From: Fidelibacterota bacterium
GTDB taxonomy: Bacteria > Pseudomonadota > Alphaproteobacteria > Rhodospirillales > Rhodospirillaceae
NCBI GenBank assembly: GCA_947476275.1
Contig: CANJPQ010000034.1
Coordinates: forward strand, 1-45,522
Direction: 5' to 3'
DNA length: 45,522 nucleotides
Below the pieces are notes generated by a model. It worked only from the letters and a program-made list of their open reading frames with translations, had not been told where the DNA came from and did no database searches. Position numbers and translations under genes: made by a program. Within the stretch, counting starts at the first letter, position 1; each line of letters begins with the position of its first letter. Shown piece by piece: positions 34,135 to 42,816 of this stretch.

Positions 34135-34589
34135 ATATGCGTCGGATCGGACTGCTCATTGTTTCCGCGGCCGCGTTGCTCGGCCAAGGCGCCTTCGCTG
34201 CGGACGAGGAAGATCCCTTGTTTGTCAAAGGTCGCTCATTGTTCGGGCGGTGTCGCGCTTGTCACGCGTTCAAGCCAGATACGCGCAGTCTGTCGCGGGG
34301 TCCGAACTTATGGGGCGTCGTCGGCCGGAAAGCCGGCACCGCACCGGGATACACGGAGTACTCCCAGGCGATGTTGAATGCTCAGGTCGTGTGGACGGTA
34401 GAGACGATTGAGAGATATCTCGCAGACCCGAAAGGTTTCGTGCCCGGTAACCTTATGAACTTCATCGGCGTGCCTAAGCCGGATGAACGGCAGGCGCTCG
34501 TGGCATATCTCGTCAAGGTCGCCGGCGTGACCGCGGCTGCGCCCCGGACGACCGGCCTCAAGCTTGTCAAGGTCGACGACGTCGACTGA
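34131..34589 (+). CDS. Periplasmic class I cytochrome c
   Basis: The 152-residue protein starts at a GTG (34131) that overlaps the preceding stop as GTGA, with GGAGGG six bases upstream. A signal peptide ends after GAFA. The haem site is C41-RA-C44-H45. G-P-N-L-W-G-V-V-G-R-x-A-G-T and Y-T-E-Y-S follow in cytochrome c2 style, with M109 in PGNLMNFIG as the probable sixth ligand. The form is that of soluble small cytochromes c. It should carry electrons between the propeller protein and a terminal oxidase or another acceptor. The C-terminal 20 residues are an extension. Confidence 0.93.
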   Translation: MNMRRIGLLIVSAAALLGQGAFAADEEDPLFVKGRSLFGRCRACHAFKPDTRSLSRGPNLWGVVGRKAGTAPGYTEYSQAMLNAQVVWTVETIERYLADPKGFVPGNLMNFIGVPKPDERQALVAYLVKVAGVTAAAPRTTGLKLVKVDDVD

Positions 34590-34652
34590 CAGCCACATCG
34601 TCGGCGCGGGCTGCCGCAAGCTTATGCGTGTGTTTAGCATCCGCTCTAAATG

Positions 34653-34711
34653 GCCCAGTATTAAGGACGCGGGGCAGCTTTGAGTTCCGGTGGCTCGAAC
34701 TTTTACTGGGC
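34653..34711. repeat. 8-bp inverted repeat in the convergent interval
   Basis: GCCCAGTA (34653-34660) is repeated inverted as TACTGGGC (34704-34711), with 43 bases between. The surrounding TGGCCCAGTATT and TGGCTCGAACTTTTACTGGG sequences are reminiscent of the multiple short repeats at the ends of IS21-type elements. The match is loose and may be chance. It occupies the junction of the two convergent haem clusters. Confidence 0.25.
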
Positions 34712-34718
34712 GGTGGTC

Positions 34719-35987
34719 TCAGTATGGAAATGCCGGTCGCCAGAAGGTCGGCACGACGTCGCGAGAGGGATAGGGCGGATTGCCGGCGGCGATCTTCACG
34801 ACGCGTCCGTCCGGGTCGCGCTCGAGGGATGTGTATAGGTATTCTCCCTTGAGATCCCCCGGGTTGGAGTCCCCGCGATAGGTGTAGAGGGGGAGCCCGC
34901 GATAGAGCCATTGTTGAGTGCCGTCCGACAGTGAATTCAATGTCCAGTAGCCCGATGGTTGCGCGTCCGCGGGCGCTGTGACCGGCTTCCAATCGTGCAG
35001 GCAGGCGGCATCGCAGCTCAGGTCGGGTGGAAACGGTAGGCGGCCTTGGCCGCGCCGGCGGTCACCGCCGCGATGATGACTGTAGATGGTCATCTTAGCG
35101 GCATCGGTCCAGATCGTGCCAAATCCCGGAGCGAAGCCGACGGAAATGCCAGGGGGGGTCGCGTAGGCGGCGATCAAGGCGACGCGCCAGCGCGTATCGA
35201 CGTTAGCTCCAGTCACATCGCTGGGTGCGGTATCTCTTTGATGGGTGTAGAGCGCGAGGCCTTTGAAGGCCCATTGCTTGGTCCCATCCGGGCGCTTAAC
35301 CGTCGTAAAATCCCCGCGCGGCAGCGCAAGCGCGGGCGCATCCAGCGGGCTCCAAAGGCGAGTGCAGGGGTTGGCGAGGCAGCTCTGGCCATCCCGCGCG
35401 ACGTCGCCCTCGAAACTGTAGAGCGTAAGGCCGTTGTGATCGGTCAGGGCGATGCCGTTGGCACCTGCAAGCTCGCGAATACCTATGCCGTCGGGAAGGA
35501 CAACATCCGCTTCCGGCTGGAACAGCGCAACGCAGGTGTCTGTGATTTGTGCGTCGCGGTCGGGCGCGCAAATCTTATAGGCGTCATTCTCCTTCGGCGC
35601 GCGCGGAACGTACAGTCGGTGACCCTTGAAGGCCCATTGGTTCGCACCGTCGACGATACTCCAATCGCCGAAAGCCGCCGCGCCCGGCGGTACCTTCACG
35701 GGCATCCAATCCGCGCGGCAGGCCTCGTCGCAAGCCGTGCCGAGAATATAGGCGAATGAGTTGCTCGCATCCGCAAAGGCCTGAGGCCCAGGCAGATATA
35801 CGCCGCCGGGATCGAAACGGCCCTTGGTGACCTGAAGCAGGATTCCGGGCGGGGTCGTCAGACCGATGCCGGGAGCGCGTGCGATCTCGTGCGGTCGCTT
35901 ACTGACCGCCACGAGACCCACCGCGATGGCGGTAGCCACGGCGACCCCGGCAAGTATCGCAATCGCGGAACTTCGCTTCTGCTTCAT
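34719..35987 (-). CDS. Membrane-anchored protein with Lipoprotein_15 (COG4315-type) repeats
   Basis: The 422-residue protein starts at 35987 (MKQKRSSAIAILAGVAVATA), with one N-terminal membrane segment and no lipobox cysteine. The exported part has four repeats with L-x-L-Y-(S/T) hairpins (LTLYSFEGD, LALYTHQRD, MTIYSHHRG, LPLYTYRGD), each tied to a Cys pair and W (ACDEACRADW, SCLANPCTRLW, SCDAACLHDW). This is the pattern of the secreted repeat family PF03640, whose function is not established. A further unit, HRLYVPRAPKEND, lies near the N-terminus. It is the last gene of the minus-strand cluster, ten bases after the DUF1552 gene. Confidence 0.78.
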   Translation of the reverse strand: MKQKRSSAIAILAGVAVATAIAVGLVAVSKRPHEIARAPGIGLTTPPGILLQVTKGRFDPGGVYLPGPQAFADASNSFAYILGTACDEACRADWMPVKVPPGAAAFGDWSIVDGANQWAFKGHRLYVPRAPKENDAYKICAPDRDAQITDTCVALFQPEADVVLPDGIGIRELAGANGIALTDHNGLTLYSFEGDVARDGQSCLANPCTRLWSPLDAPALALPRGDFTTVKRPDGTKQWAFKGLALYTHQRDTAPSDVTGANVDTRWRVALIAAYATPPGISVGFAPGFGTIWTDAAKMTIYSHHRGGDRRRGQGRLPFPPDLSCDAACLHDWKPVTAPADAQPSGYWTLNSLSDGTQQWLYRGLPLYTYRGDSNPGDLKGEYLYTSLERDPDGRVVKIAAGNPPYPSRDVVPTFWRPAFPY

Positions 35988-35997
35988 GGCGTCCGGG

Positions 35998-37344
35998 CTA
36001 AGCGAGGATTTCGGTGAAGGACTTGGACGTAGCGTTTGACTCCGTGCCCCAGGCATTGATCGGTAGCCCCAGCGCCTGCTGAACGGTGAGCCCCACACGG
36101 GCCACGGTCTCCCCGGGCGCGGCGAGATGATAGCCAGTCTTCATGCGGCCATTCGCACCGCCCGCCGTCATGATCGTCATGTTGTTGACGGTATGCAGCT
36201 TGGCGTAGCCCACGTCGCTACAGGCGAGCACCAGCGTCCTATCGAGGAGTGTATTGGCACCCTCGCGGACGCCAGCGAGGATCTGCAACAGGATCGCGAA
36301 GCCCGTCATTTGTTGCCGATTGCCCCAATCCACATCGGGTTGATAGCCGAGCTTCGCGTCGACAGGCTCCTCGTGGGTGCGCTGATGATGACCCTCGCTG
36401 CGTCCCGGCCGGCGCAACGCCGGTTGGGACTGCGTGAACAGCGAATGGAAGACGCGAGTCTGGCCGCAGGCGAGGGCATGCGCGAGAATCTCTCCGAAAA
36501 GTTTCTGGGTTTCGAGGATATTGATGAAATCCACATCCGGGTTGCCGTCGAGACGGTCCGGCGGCATGGAGCAGGCCGCCATCGGCTCGGGCTTTTCGAG
36601 TTCAAGCGCGAGCTTCTTCTCGAGTTGCCGTACGGACGTGAAGTACTCGTCGGCGCGCGCACGGTCCGCCGCGCCCAAGGTCTTCATCAAGCTGGCGCGC
36701 TGCTCGCTCACCGCGGACAACGCGCTCAGCCGCGTCATGATGGCCGCGTCGGGTTTGAACTCTGCGGCGTTGGGATCCTGAAACCCCGGCCCGAAGACGC
36801 GCATATAGAGCGCCAACGGCGAGGTCTCGGTCGGGTTGAGAACATTCCCTCCACGCGTGGAGAAACTATCCGTGGCTTTCCGGGTGCAAGCGACCTCAAT
36901 CGAGCGAAACCGCGTGCGGGCGCCGATATGATCGGCGACCAGGGAATCGATCGTCGGGACATCGCAGTTGAGATAACCGAGCCCGTTGCCGATGGCCGGA
37001 GCGCTCCCGGTCAGGATTGCCGCCGCACCGGTGGTATGCGTGTAGTTCGGTTTGCCATCCAAGAAGACGTTCATGCCGCTATAGACATTAATTTTGTCGC
37101 GGAAAGCGGCGAGCGGCTCCATCTGCGGTGCGAACTTGTAGGTCGGCCCCGTCACCTTGGGTTCCCACAGGCCCGGCGTGAGGCCGCAGCCCCAGAACCA
37201 AGTGCCGAAGCACACCGGCGGCGCTTTACCGGTCGCGGCCAGAACGCTGCCGTTGCCGTCGAACATACAGTCGAACAGCGGCAACCCCATGGTCACGGCG
37301 GCCCCGCCGAGGACTCCGCGCAACACCTGCCTACGCTCGATCAT
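35998..37344 (-). CDS. DUF1552 family protein with Tat signal
   Basis: The 448-residue product opens with MIERRQVLRGVLGGAAVTMG, a twin-arginine signal for export in folded form. The body matches the DUF1552 family: FGTWFWGCGLTPG near the start, MNVFLDGKPNYTHTTGAAAI, TIDSLVADHIG, then DEYFTSVRQLEKKL, and TLVLACSDVG near the end. DUF1552 proteins are found beside DUF1592 haem proteins in planctomycetes and proteobacteria, and their chemistry is undescribed. The start overlaps the preceding DUF1592 gene by four bases (ATGA), so the two are coupled. The surroundings suggest a periplasmic partner in an oxidation step. Confidence 0.88.
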   Translation of the reverse strand: MIERRQVLRGVLGGAAVTMGLPLFDCMFDGNGSVLAATGKAPPVCFGTWFWGCGLTPGLWEPKVTGPTYKFAPQMEPLAAFRDKINVYSGMNVFLDGKPNYTHTTGAAAILTGSAPAIGNGLGYLNCDVPTIDSLVADHIGARTRFRSIEVACTRKATDSFSTRGGNVLNPTETSPLALYMRVFGPGFQDPNAAEFKPDAAIMTRLSALSAVSEQRASLMKTLGAADRARADEYFTSVRQLEKKLALELEKPEPMAACSMPPDRLDGNPDVDFINILETQKLFGEILAHALACGQTRVFHSLFTQSQPALRRPGRSEGHHQRTHEEPVDAKLGYQPDVDWGNRQQMTGFAILLQILAGVREGANTLLDRTLVLACSDVGYAKLHTVNNMTIMTAGGANGRMKTGYHLAAPGETVARVGLTVQQALGLPINAWGTESNATSKSFTEILA

Positions 37345-39008
37345 GGCTTGTCCTTTCCCGCCGGCTCGGCCGATGCGGTCTGATCTACCGCCGAGATGCG
37401 GTACATCGCCTCGCTGGTTGCGATCCGCCGCAGCAGCTCCGGCAGTCGGTATCCGTCAGCGGCAAACGCCTGCTCCAGCGACTTGGTCCAGGGCGCGTCG
37501 CTGCCGCCAAGCGATCGTCCGACGGCATAGCTGAAAAGCCGTTTCGCGAGGCAAGAAGGCGTTGCCGGATTGTCGTGCACCGCCTTGCCCAAACCGACCG
37601 CATCGGCGAAGGCGATGCCGTCGAGTTCGCCGCTGGTGTCGATGGCTTCTCCGTTCTCGGTCGTGCGCAAGGCCGCGGCTGAGTCGAAATTCTCCAGCGC
37701 CAAGCCGATGGGATCGAGAACCTTGTGACATCCCGCGCAGGTGGGATCGGTGCGGTGCGCCGTCAGGCGTGCCCGCGCCGTCTTGCGCTCGGCGTTGCCG
37801 GTGTCATCGGCGATATCGAAGTTCACGTTGCCCGGTGGGTCGGGCACCTTCTGGCAAAGCATAATTTCGCGCAAAGCCTTGCCGCGAATGGTGGGCGAAC
37901 TGCGGCCTGCATGGGAGTGCAGGGAGACGAAGCTCGCCTGGCTGAGGATACCCGCGTGGGAATCGCCCTCTGGATATTCGTAGGGGACCCACAGTTCCGG
38001 CGCGCCCTCGGACGCCAGATTTGGCACCGGTACGCCGTAGAGAGCTCCGAGTGTCGGCGTGAGGTAGGTCTTACGCGTCGTGAACAGGTCTCGATAGTCG
38101 CCGTGATCTCGCAGGAGCAGCGTGATCGCCGTCCGCAGTGTCTGCTCAGGCGCGTCCTTAGCTGCTTGGCCGGTGAACTTCGGATAGATCTGATGGTCCT
38201 TGCTCAGGCCGTCGAACTGGCTGTACCGGAACATGTCGGCGAAGAACGCGCGCGCGCCTGCCTCCAACCGCGGCGACGCCAGGAGACGGTCGGCCTGGCG
38301 CGCAATGCCCTTCTTGGTGTTGAGATCGCCGCGTTCGGCAGCCGCGAGCAAATCCTCATCCGGCGGCGCGTTCCACAGGAAGAAGCTCAATCGGGACGCG
38401 GTCGTGTATCCGTCGGTACGCAGGGTGCCAGGCTCTTCCGGGTCGGGAATGGCAACTTCCTGCCGAAACAGGAACGGCAACGACACCAGCATGTTAGCAA
38501 GACTGGTGCCGACACCCGCGTAGAAGTCATTCGTGGCCCGCGCGGCCTCGCTGGCGACCGCCACCCACGCACCTAGTTCTGCATCTTCCAGCGGACGACG
38601 ATAGAGGAGCCGGCCGGCCGTACGGAAGAAGGTGCGGGCGCAGGCGTCGTCGGCATGGTCAGGCGATGTGGGTTTGCAAGGGATCAGGGTCGCCCTTCGT
38701 GGCTCGCTGACCACTTGCGCCGCAATGGCGCGTGCCATCAGGTCGTATTGCTCGAGCCCGGAAGCGGTCACGTTGACCTGTCCGGTTCCCACCGCCATCA
38801 GGCCCTCGACGCGCTTGTCGGGTTCGAATCTGCCGCCTAGGGAGATACTGCGACCGAAGATATCGGCGATGGTCTCGCGATACTGTTCCGGAGTCAGCCG
38901 CCGCATGACCAGAGCACCGCCCGGATCCGGCTCTTTCGCCGCGACCGCAGCGCTCGCGAGAACGCCGACGGCAGCGCAGGCGATGGAGAGGCGTGCGAAT
39001 GGGTTCAT
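37341..39008 (-). CDS. DUF1592/DUF1588-family haem c protein
   Basis: The 555-residue secreted protein (signal peptide ending near SAAVAA) has the usual family order: a DUF1587-like start (MRRLTPEQYRETIADIFGRS), DUF1595 (about 125-185), DUF1592 (about 195-320, with RLSFFLWNAPPDEDLL), DUF1588 (about 345-440) and DUF1585 (about 455-530). The DUF1588 part contains a haem site C424-AG-C427-H428 followed by KVLDPIGLALENFD. Larger planctomycete relatives have an extra N-terminal cytochrome domain, which is missing here. Function is unknown; redox activity in the periplasm is inferred from the haem. It is coupled by ATGA overlaps to the genes on both sides. Confidence 0.88.
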   Translation of the reverse strand: MNPFARLSIACAAVGVLASAAVAAKEPDPGGALVMRRLTPEQYRETIADIFGRSISLGGRFEPDKRVEGLMAVGTGQVNVTASGLEQYDLMARAIAAQVVSEPRRATLIPCKPTSPDHADDACARTFFRTAGRLLYRRPLEDAELGAWVAVASEAARATNDFYAGVGTSLANMLVSLPFLFRQEVAIPDPEEPGTLRTDGYTTASRLSFFLWNAPPDEDLLAAAERGDLNTKKGIARQADRLLASPRLEAGARAFFADMFRYSQFDGLSKDHQIYPKFTGQAAKDAPEQTLRTAITLLLRDHGDYRDLFTTRKTYLTPTLGALYGVPVPNLASEGAPELWVPYEYPEGDSHAGILSQASFVSLHSHAGRSSPTIRGKALREIMLCQKVPDPPGNVNFDIADDTGNAERKTARARLTAHRTDPTCAGCHKVLDPIGLALENFDSAAALRTTENGEAIDTSGELDGIAFADAVGLGKAVHDNPATPSCLAKRLFSYAVGRSLGGSDAPWTKSLEQAFAADGYRLPELLRRIATSEAMYRISAVDQTASAEPAGKDKP

Positions 39009-40141
39009 CGCCCGGACGCCATGCTCTGCGTGGCGTCTCGCGTGACGGCGAAAGCCGGTACCAATTCGATCCGGTAAGCAGATGAGATGGCGCGCATCTC
39101 CCCGGTCTTCGGATCCGGATCATAGTCGGCCAACCGCTTCATGGCGTGATAAAGCCCCGGCATATCGATCGAATAGGTAATCTCCGTGCCCGCGCCCAAC
39201 GTGGCGAACGTGAAGTAGATATCGTGATAGGGCCTAAAGCCACCAAGGTAGCCTTTCATCGCCCGATCCGCCTGCGGGTCCAGCCGTAGCCGTGACTGAT
39301 GAATTACAAACGGCGCACCGATGCTCGGATCGCCGCTCATCGTGAATTCGAACGGCTGGGTCGTGATGAGCTGGCCTTTCACGATCTTGCCGGGAACCTT
39401 TACATGCGAACGCGCGTCAGGATCGATCCGGAACGTTACGTCCGCCATCACCTCGCCACTGGCATCGCGCCGGACCGGTTCATAGGCGCGGTCGAAGATG
39501 ACCGTAACATCCCCGTCCTTGCTAAGATCCTCGCCGGTGATCGTCATCAACCATGCCGGCATTTTGTCCCGGCTCAAATCCCATTCGTTCGCCGGATGGC
39601 CCGGGCGGTCTGGAAGCCTCGTGCGGAACTGGTCGAAGCAGCCCATCACCTGCCGCAAACGATTGTCGACGCCGCGCTCGTGGGTGTCCGGGTCTTCCGA
39701 CGACTGCGGATCGTCTTGGATCTTGCCGTCGAGGTTGAACCCGTTAGCGTAGCGACCTTGTGCGAGATGAACGTTCGGATCCGGCGCCGCATAGGGCTGA
39801 ACGATGACGTCGACCTCTTGGCCGTCGATACGGCCGCGCATGGTGCCTATCTGTCGCAAGGTACGCCCGCGACTATCTTTCGCCGCGCCGTCGTCGGCGA
39901 TGCCGCCGAGCATGTGCTTGACCTCGGCTTGTGTGTAATTCAGGTCCTTCAGGATGCGGGTGTAGAGTTCCCGTGCCATTGGGTTGGTGCCGTCGGGACA
40001 GTCATCGTCTTGAAGATAGGTGGCGACGAAGAACCAACTCACCACGTAGCTGCGACTTTGGCTCGCCCACGCGTGGGGTGACGCGGCGAGAGACGCCAGG
40101 GCCGTCGCCACTGCCATACACCATCTGATCATCCGAAGCAT
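39005..40141 (-). CDS. Secreted protein of unknown function coupled to the DUF1592 gene
   Basis: The 378-residue protein has a signal peptide (MLRMIRWCMAVATALASLAA, cleaved near AWAS). The mature protein starts SYVVSWFFVATYLQDDDCPD, then RELYTRILKDLNYTQAEVKHML. A later beta-rich region contains GQLITTQPFEFTMSGDPSIG and ITYSIDMPGLYHAMKRL. No known domain is recognised. The conserved-looking DDDCPDG motif and one further cysteine (MGCFDQF) may matter. The stop overlaps the start of the DUF1592 gene by four bases, so the product is probably needed in similar amounts. It lies 240 bp after copy C of the propeller genes. Confidence 0.75.
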   Translation of the reverse strand: MLRMIRWCMAVATALASLAASPHAWASQSRSYVVSWFFVATYLQDDDCPDGTNPMARELYTRILKDLNYTQAEVKHMLGGIADDGAAKDSRGRTLRQIGTMRGRIDGQEVDVIVQPYAAPDPNVHLAQGRYANGFNLDGKIQDDPQSSEDPDTHERGVDNRLRQVMGCFDQFRTRLPDRPGHPANEWDLSRDKMPAWLMTITGEDLSKDGDVTVIFDRAYEPVRRDASGEVMADVTFRIDPDARSHVKVPGKIVKGQLITTQPFEFTMSGDPSIGAPFVIHQSRLRLDPQADRAMKGYLGGFRPYHDIYFTFATLGAGTEITYSIDMPGLYHAMKRLADYDPDPKTGEMRAISSAYRIELVPAFAVTRDATQSMASGR

Positions 40142-40380
40142 GGGGATGGACTACCTCTCCCTGCGGGCGTCAGCGCCCAAATATAGACAGGAATACTAGA
40201 TCACGCAGGCTTTCCCTGCGACTAGAACTTGTTCAAATGTCCGGTTGAAGAGAGCATCGAGGCCCCTAGAACCGGGGATTTTCTCACCGCCTGTTTGGCG
40301 CTCGGAGCGTGCCATACCGCCGGTTGCCGTTGCACGCGTGGCGGCGGTCACTCCGTCGCCACGCGCACCGTTACGGGTCG

Positions 40381-42285
40381 TCAGTCGTCGATCACGCTTG
40401 CCGCGCCAACGCTGTTCGCCTTGGCATCGGAGCCCTCGCAGATTTTCCCAACTACCACCTTGTCGGCGGCGAGCGGCTTGGCACCAGGTGCATTCTGAGC
40501 GCCGTTCGGCGAACACTTCAGCTTGCCGGTGACCTTGGTCGTCGGGCCGGTGTATTGCGCACCGCGCCCCCAGACGCTGACGTCTGCGTAGTAGGCACCG
40601 AGTTCCTTAATGTCGTCCTTGTCCGGGAACAGCACGGTCGCCCCGCCGCCATAGGGTCCCGCCGCGCCGGCATTGCGAAGCGGAAACCAAATCGCGCCCG
40701 CGCGCGTGATCGACATCTTCGGGCTGTCAGAGCGCACGGGATACGGATACAGCGTGAACTTCTCCGCGGTGGGATCGAAGTTGACCAGATAGTTGTCGGT
40801 TGTCGACCAAACCTTGTCCAAGGCATCCACCTCGGTGTCGTAAGGGTTGGAGTACATGATCGGGATATTGTGCATGCTGACCTTCCCGGTCGCCGGGTCG
40901 AGATGCACGATCGATCCGCCTTTGCCGCCGACCTCACCGAAGGTCGCCGACCATACCGTATCCTTCGAATCCACGCCCAGGCGGCGCATCATCGTGAGCT
41001 TGTCCGTAACGGGATAGCGCGTGAACTTCTCCGTCTTCGGATCGAACTTGTTCAACGAACTGTCCATGTAGCCGACGTACCAGACATTGTCCTGATGATC
41101 GACGATCAGGCCATAAGGCCGATTGCGGCCGTTCGGCGTCTCATAATAGGTGATGGTCTCGGTCTTGCGGTTCCAGTGCGCAAGCTTGGCGGTGGCGAGG
41201 AAGCCAGCCCAGAGGTCGCCCTTGGAGTCGAGGATCTCCGTCACGCTGCGGAGTTTGGGCTGCCCCTCAATCTTGTAGGCGTCTGTCAGATTTGTTTTCG
41301 GATCGAAGTGTGCGAAGGCTCCGCCGCCGCCTGAGTACCAAACCGTACCGTCGGCATCCACGGCGATTCCGTGGCCGCCACCGACCGGCTCGACGAAGTC
41401 TTCGTGCAGGCCGGTGCGGGGATCGAGCTTCACGATATAGAAGGGGCGACCACGATCCGTGATGTAGAGATTGCCGTCCCTGAAATCGATCTGCTGGGAG
41501 TGGCGCGCCGGCGCCCCCTTCGTATTCGGGATCATGTATTCGACCCACTCGGCTTTCCCCAAGGCCGCTTCCGACAGCGTCGGATCGCTGTCCTTCTTCA
41601 CCAAGCGCGCCGGCGCATCGGCGCCGAAATTTTTGCCGAGGTAATCGATCAGGGTTTCGCGATCGGCCGGCGGCAACAGCGCCGGGTCGAACATGGAGGC
41701 ATTGCCCTTGATGTGCCAGGCGGGCTCCTTGTGCATGTAGTCGACGAACAAAGCCCAACCGTCTTTGTCGACCTGCGGGCGCCCGGCGCCGCCTTCCTTT
41801 TCGACGTTGTAGGGGAAGAACTGCACGCCATGGCACACAATGCATGTGCGCTCGGCGATATCGCGTCCAGGGCCGGGCGGATAGATCTTATCGTAGGGCT
41901 CAATCTTGGCCTCGCCGTAGGGCAGACCACCGACATAGTCGGGTTCGATCTTGGCTTCCTTGGCGATGATGTCCGCGTGGGCCTGCGTGCCGCTCTTGAC
42001 GTCGACCGTGACCGTGGCGGCTGCGAAACCATCCTTGCTCAAGGAGATTTCGTACTTGCCGGGAAACATGTTGGTGATGCGGTACTGGCCATCGGTGGAA
42101 TACACCGAATACCGGACATTCTTTTCTTTATTGATCGCGTAGACACGGCCCAAGACCACGGTCTTGGGCGCGGTGATCTTTCCGGAGAGCCCGCCCATCC
42201 CCGGGAGGTCGGCGGCGATGGCGGCAGATGCCGTCCATACCATCAATGCTGCGGCGCTCATCAAAGCAACGCGAGAATTCATCAT
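40381..42285 (-). CDS. Secreted TTR-like / haem c / beta-propeller fusion, copy C
   Basis: The 634-residue exported protein starts at 42285, with AAGGAGG seven bases ahead. The signal peptide ends near SAAIAA. It has a TTR-like domain (about 31-108, GQYRITNMFPGKYEISL), a haem site C148-IV-C151-H152, and propeller blades with GNLYITD, GTVWYSG, GDLWAGF, DNVWYVG, DTVWSAT, DKVWSTTDN and GAIWFP (about 235-560). It shares the run YPPGPGR-(D/E)-I-x-ERTC and the LPPADRE-x-L-x-DYL helix with copy A, and the late YTGPTTKVTGKL segment too, so A and C are closer to each other than to B. The C-terminal extension has two cysteines (KLKCSPNG and GKICEGSD). Confidence 0.86.
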   Translation of the reverse strand: MMNSRVALMSAAALMVWTASAAIAADLPGMGGLSGKITAPKTVVLGRVYAINKEKNVRYSVYSTDGQYRITNMFPGKYEISLSKDGFAAATVTVDVKSGTQAHADIIAKEAKIEPDYVGGLPYGEAKIEPYDKIYPPGPGRDIAERTCIVCHGVQFFPYNVEKEGGAGRPQVDKDGWALFVDYMHKEPAWHIKGNASMFDPALLPPADRETLIDYLGKNFGADAPARLVKKDSDPTLSEAALGKAEWVEYMIPNTKGAPARHSQQIDFRDGNLYITDRGRPFYIVKLDPRTGLHEDFVEPVGGGHGIAVDADGTVWYSGGGGAFAHFDPKTNLTDAYKIEGQPKLRSVTEILDSKGDLWAGFLATAKLAHWNRKTETITYYETPNGRNRPYGLIVDHQDNVWYVGYMDSSLNKFDPKTEKFTRYPVTDKLTMMRRLGVDSKDTVWSATFGEVGGKGGSIVHLDPATGKVSMHNIPIMYSNPYDTEVDALDKVWSTTDNYLVNFDPTAEKFTLYPYPVRSDSPKMSITRAGAIWFPLRNAGAAGPYGGGATVLFPDKDDIKELGAYYADVSVWGRGAQYTGPTTKVTGKLKCSPNGAQNAPGAKPLAADKVVVGKICEGSDAKANSVGAASVIDD

Positions 42286-42334
42286 TGTCGAGCCTCCTTC
42301 AATGTTTCATGGAGCGGGTGCAACGTGCGGCGGC

Positions 42335-42739
42335 CTAGTCCTTAGCCATAAAAAAGTTCACTTCGATCAAACGCTTTTCATTCCGCTTGCTGCGGTATTC
42401 CTGACGAACCAGATGGTAACCCTCTTTGACGACGGTCAGCGTTACTGCCTCCGGGTCGATGTCGAAACCCATGCCGACAATGGTGCGCCCCAGATTGTTG
42501 GTGCGATAGCGGCCGAGTTCGTTCGTGCGTGAGTCGTAACCGAGGTGCCGGGGTCCAGATTCCATCTTGAACAGTATGTCCACGTGGACGGTGGCGCCCA
42601 TCAGGAATTTTCGGTCTGCGTCCCTGACAGCCCCAAAGAATGTTAGCTCCGTCTCGCGTAGCTCGCCGTTGAGACTCATGAAATAATCGTCGCCGTCTGC
42701 ACGCGCACCAGGCGCCAGTCCGAACGGCGTCAAAATCAA
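42335..42739 (-). CDS. Small secreted transthyretin-like protein, copy 2 (5' end uncertain)
   Basis: This paralogue of the TTR-like protein at 31561 shares ARADGDDYF, the T-N-E-LGRYRTNNLG turn and VVKEGYHLVRQEY. The first usual in-frame start codon is a TTG at 42739, which leaves only 14 residues before DGDDYF, too short for a signal peptide. The same open frame continues upstream with LRRRGIIGIGLL, a good n- and h-region, after a GAGGAGAGG, but it has no ATG, GTG or TTG there. Either translation starts at an unusual codon such as ATC, or the original start has been lost. The gene precedes copy C of the propeller proteins by 49 bp. Confidence 0.68.
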   Translation of the reverse strand: MILTPFGLAPGARADGDDYFMSLNGELRETELTFFGAVRDADRKFLMGATVHVDILFKMESGPRHLGYDSRTNELGRYRTNNLGRTIVGMGFDIDPEAVTLTVVKEGYHLVRQEYRSKRNEKRLIEVNFFMAKD

Positions 42740-42816
42740 GAGGCCAATCCCGATGATCCCTCTGCGGCGTAATGCGGGCGAAGGCTGGATTTGCCTCTCC
42801 TCAATTCAAGTGTAGT

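Noticed and set aside
36127-37383. 418-residue plus-strand open frame opposite the DUF1552 gene
   Set aside because: It is an antisense shadow with Arg/His-rich composition. The minus-strand frame has a Tat signal and family motifs.
24974-42285. Virginiamycin B lyase (streptogramin resistance) function for the three propeller proteins
   Set aside because: Only the propeller fold is shared. The added TTR-like domain and haem site, and the clustering with cytochromes, argue for a different role.
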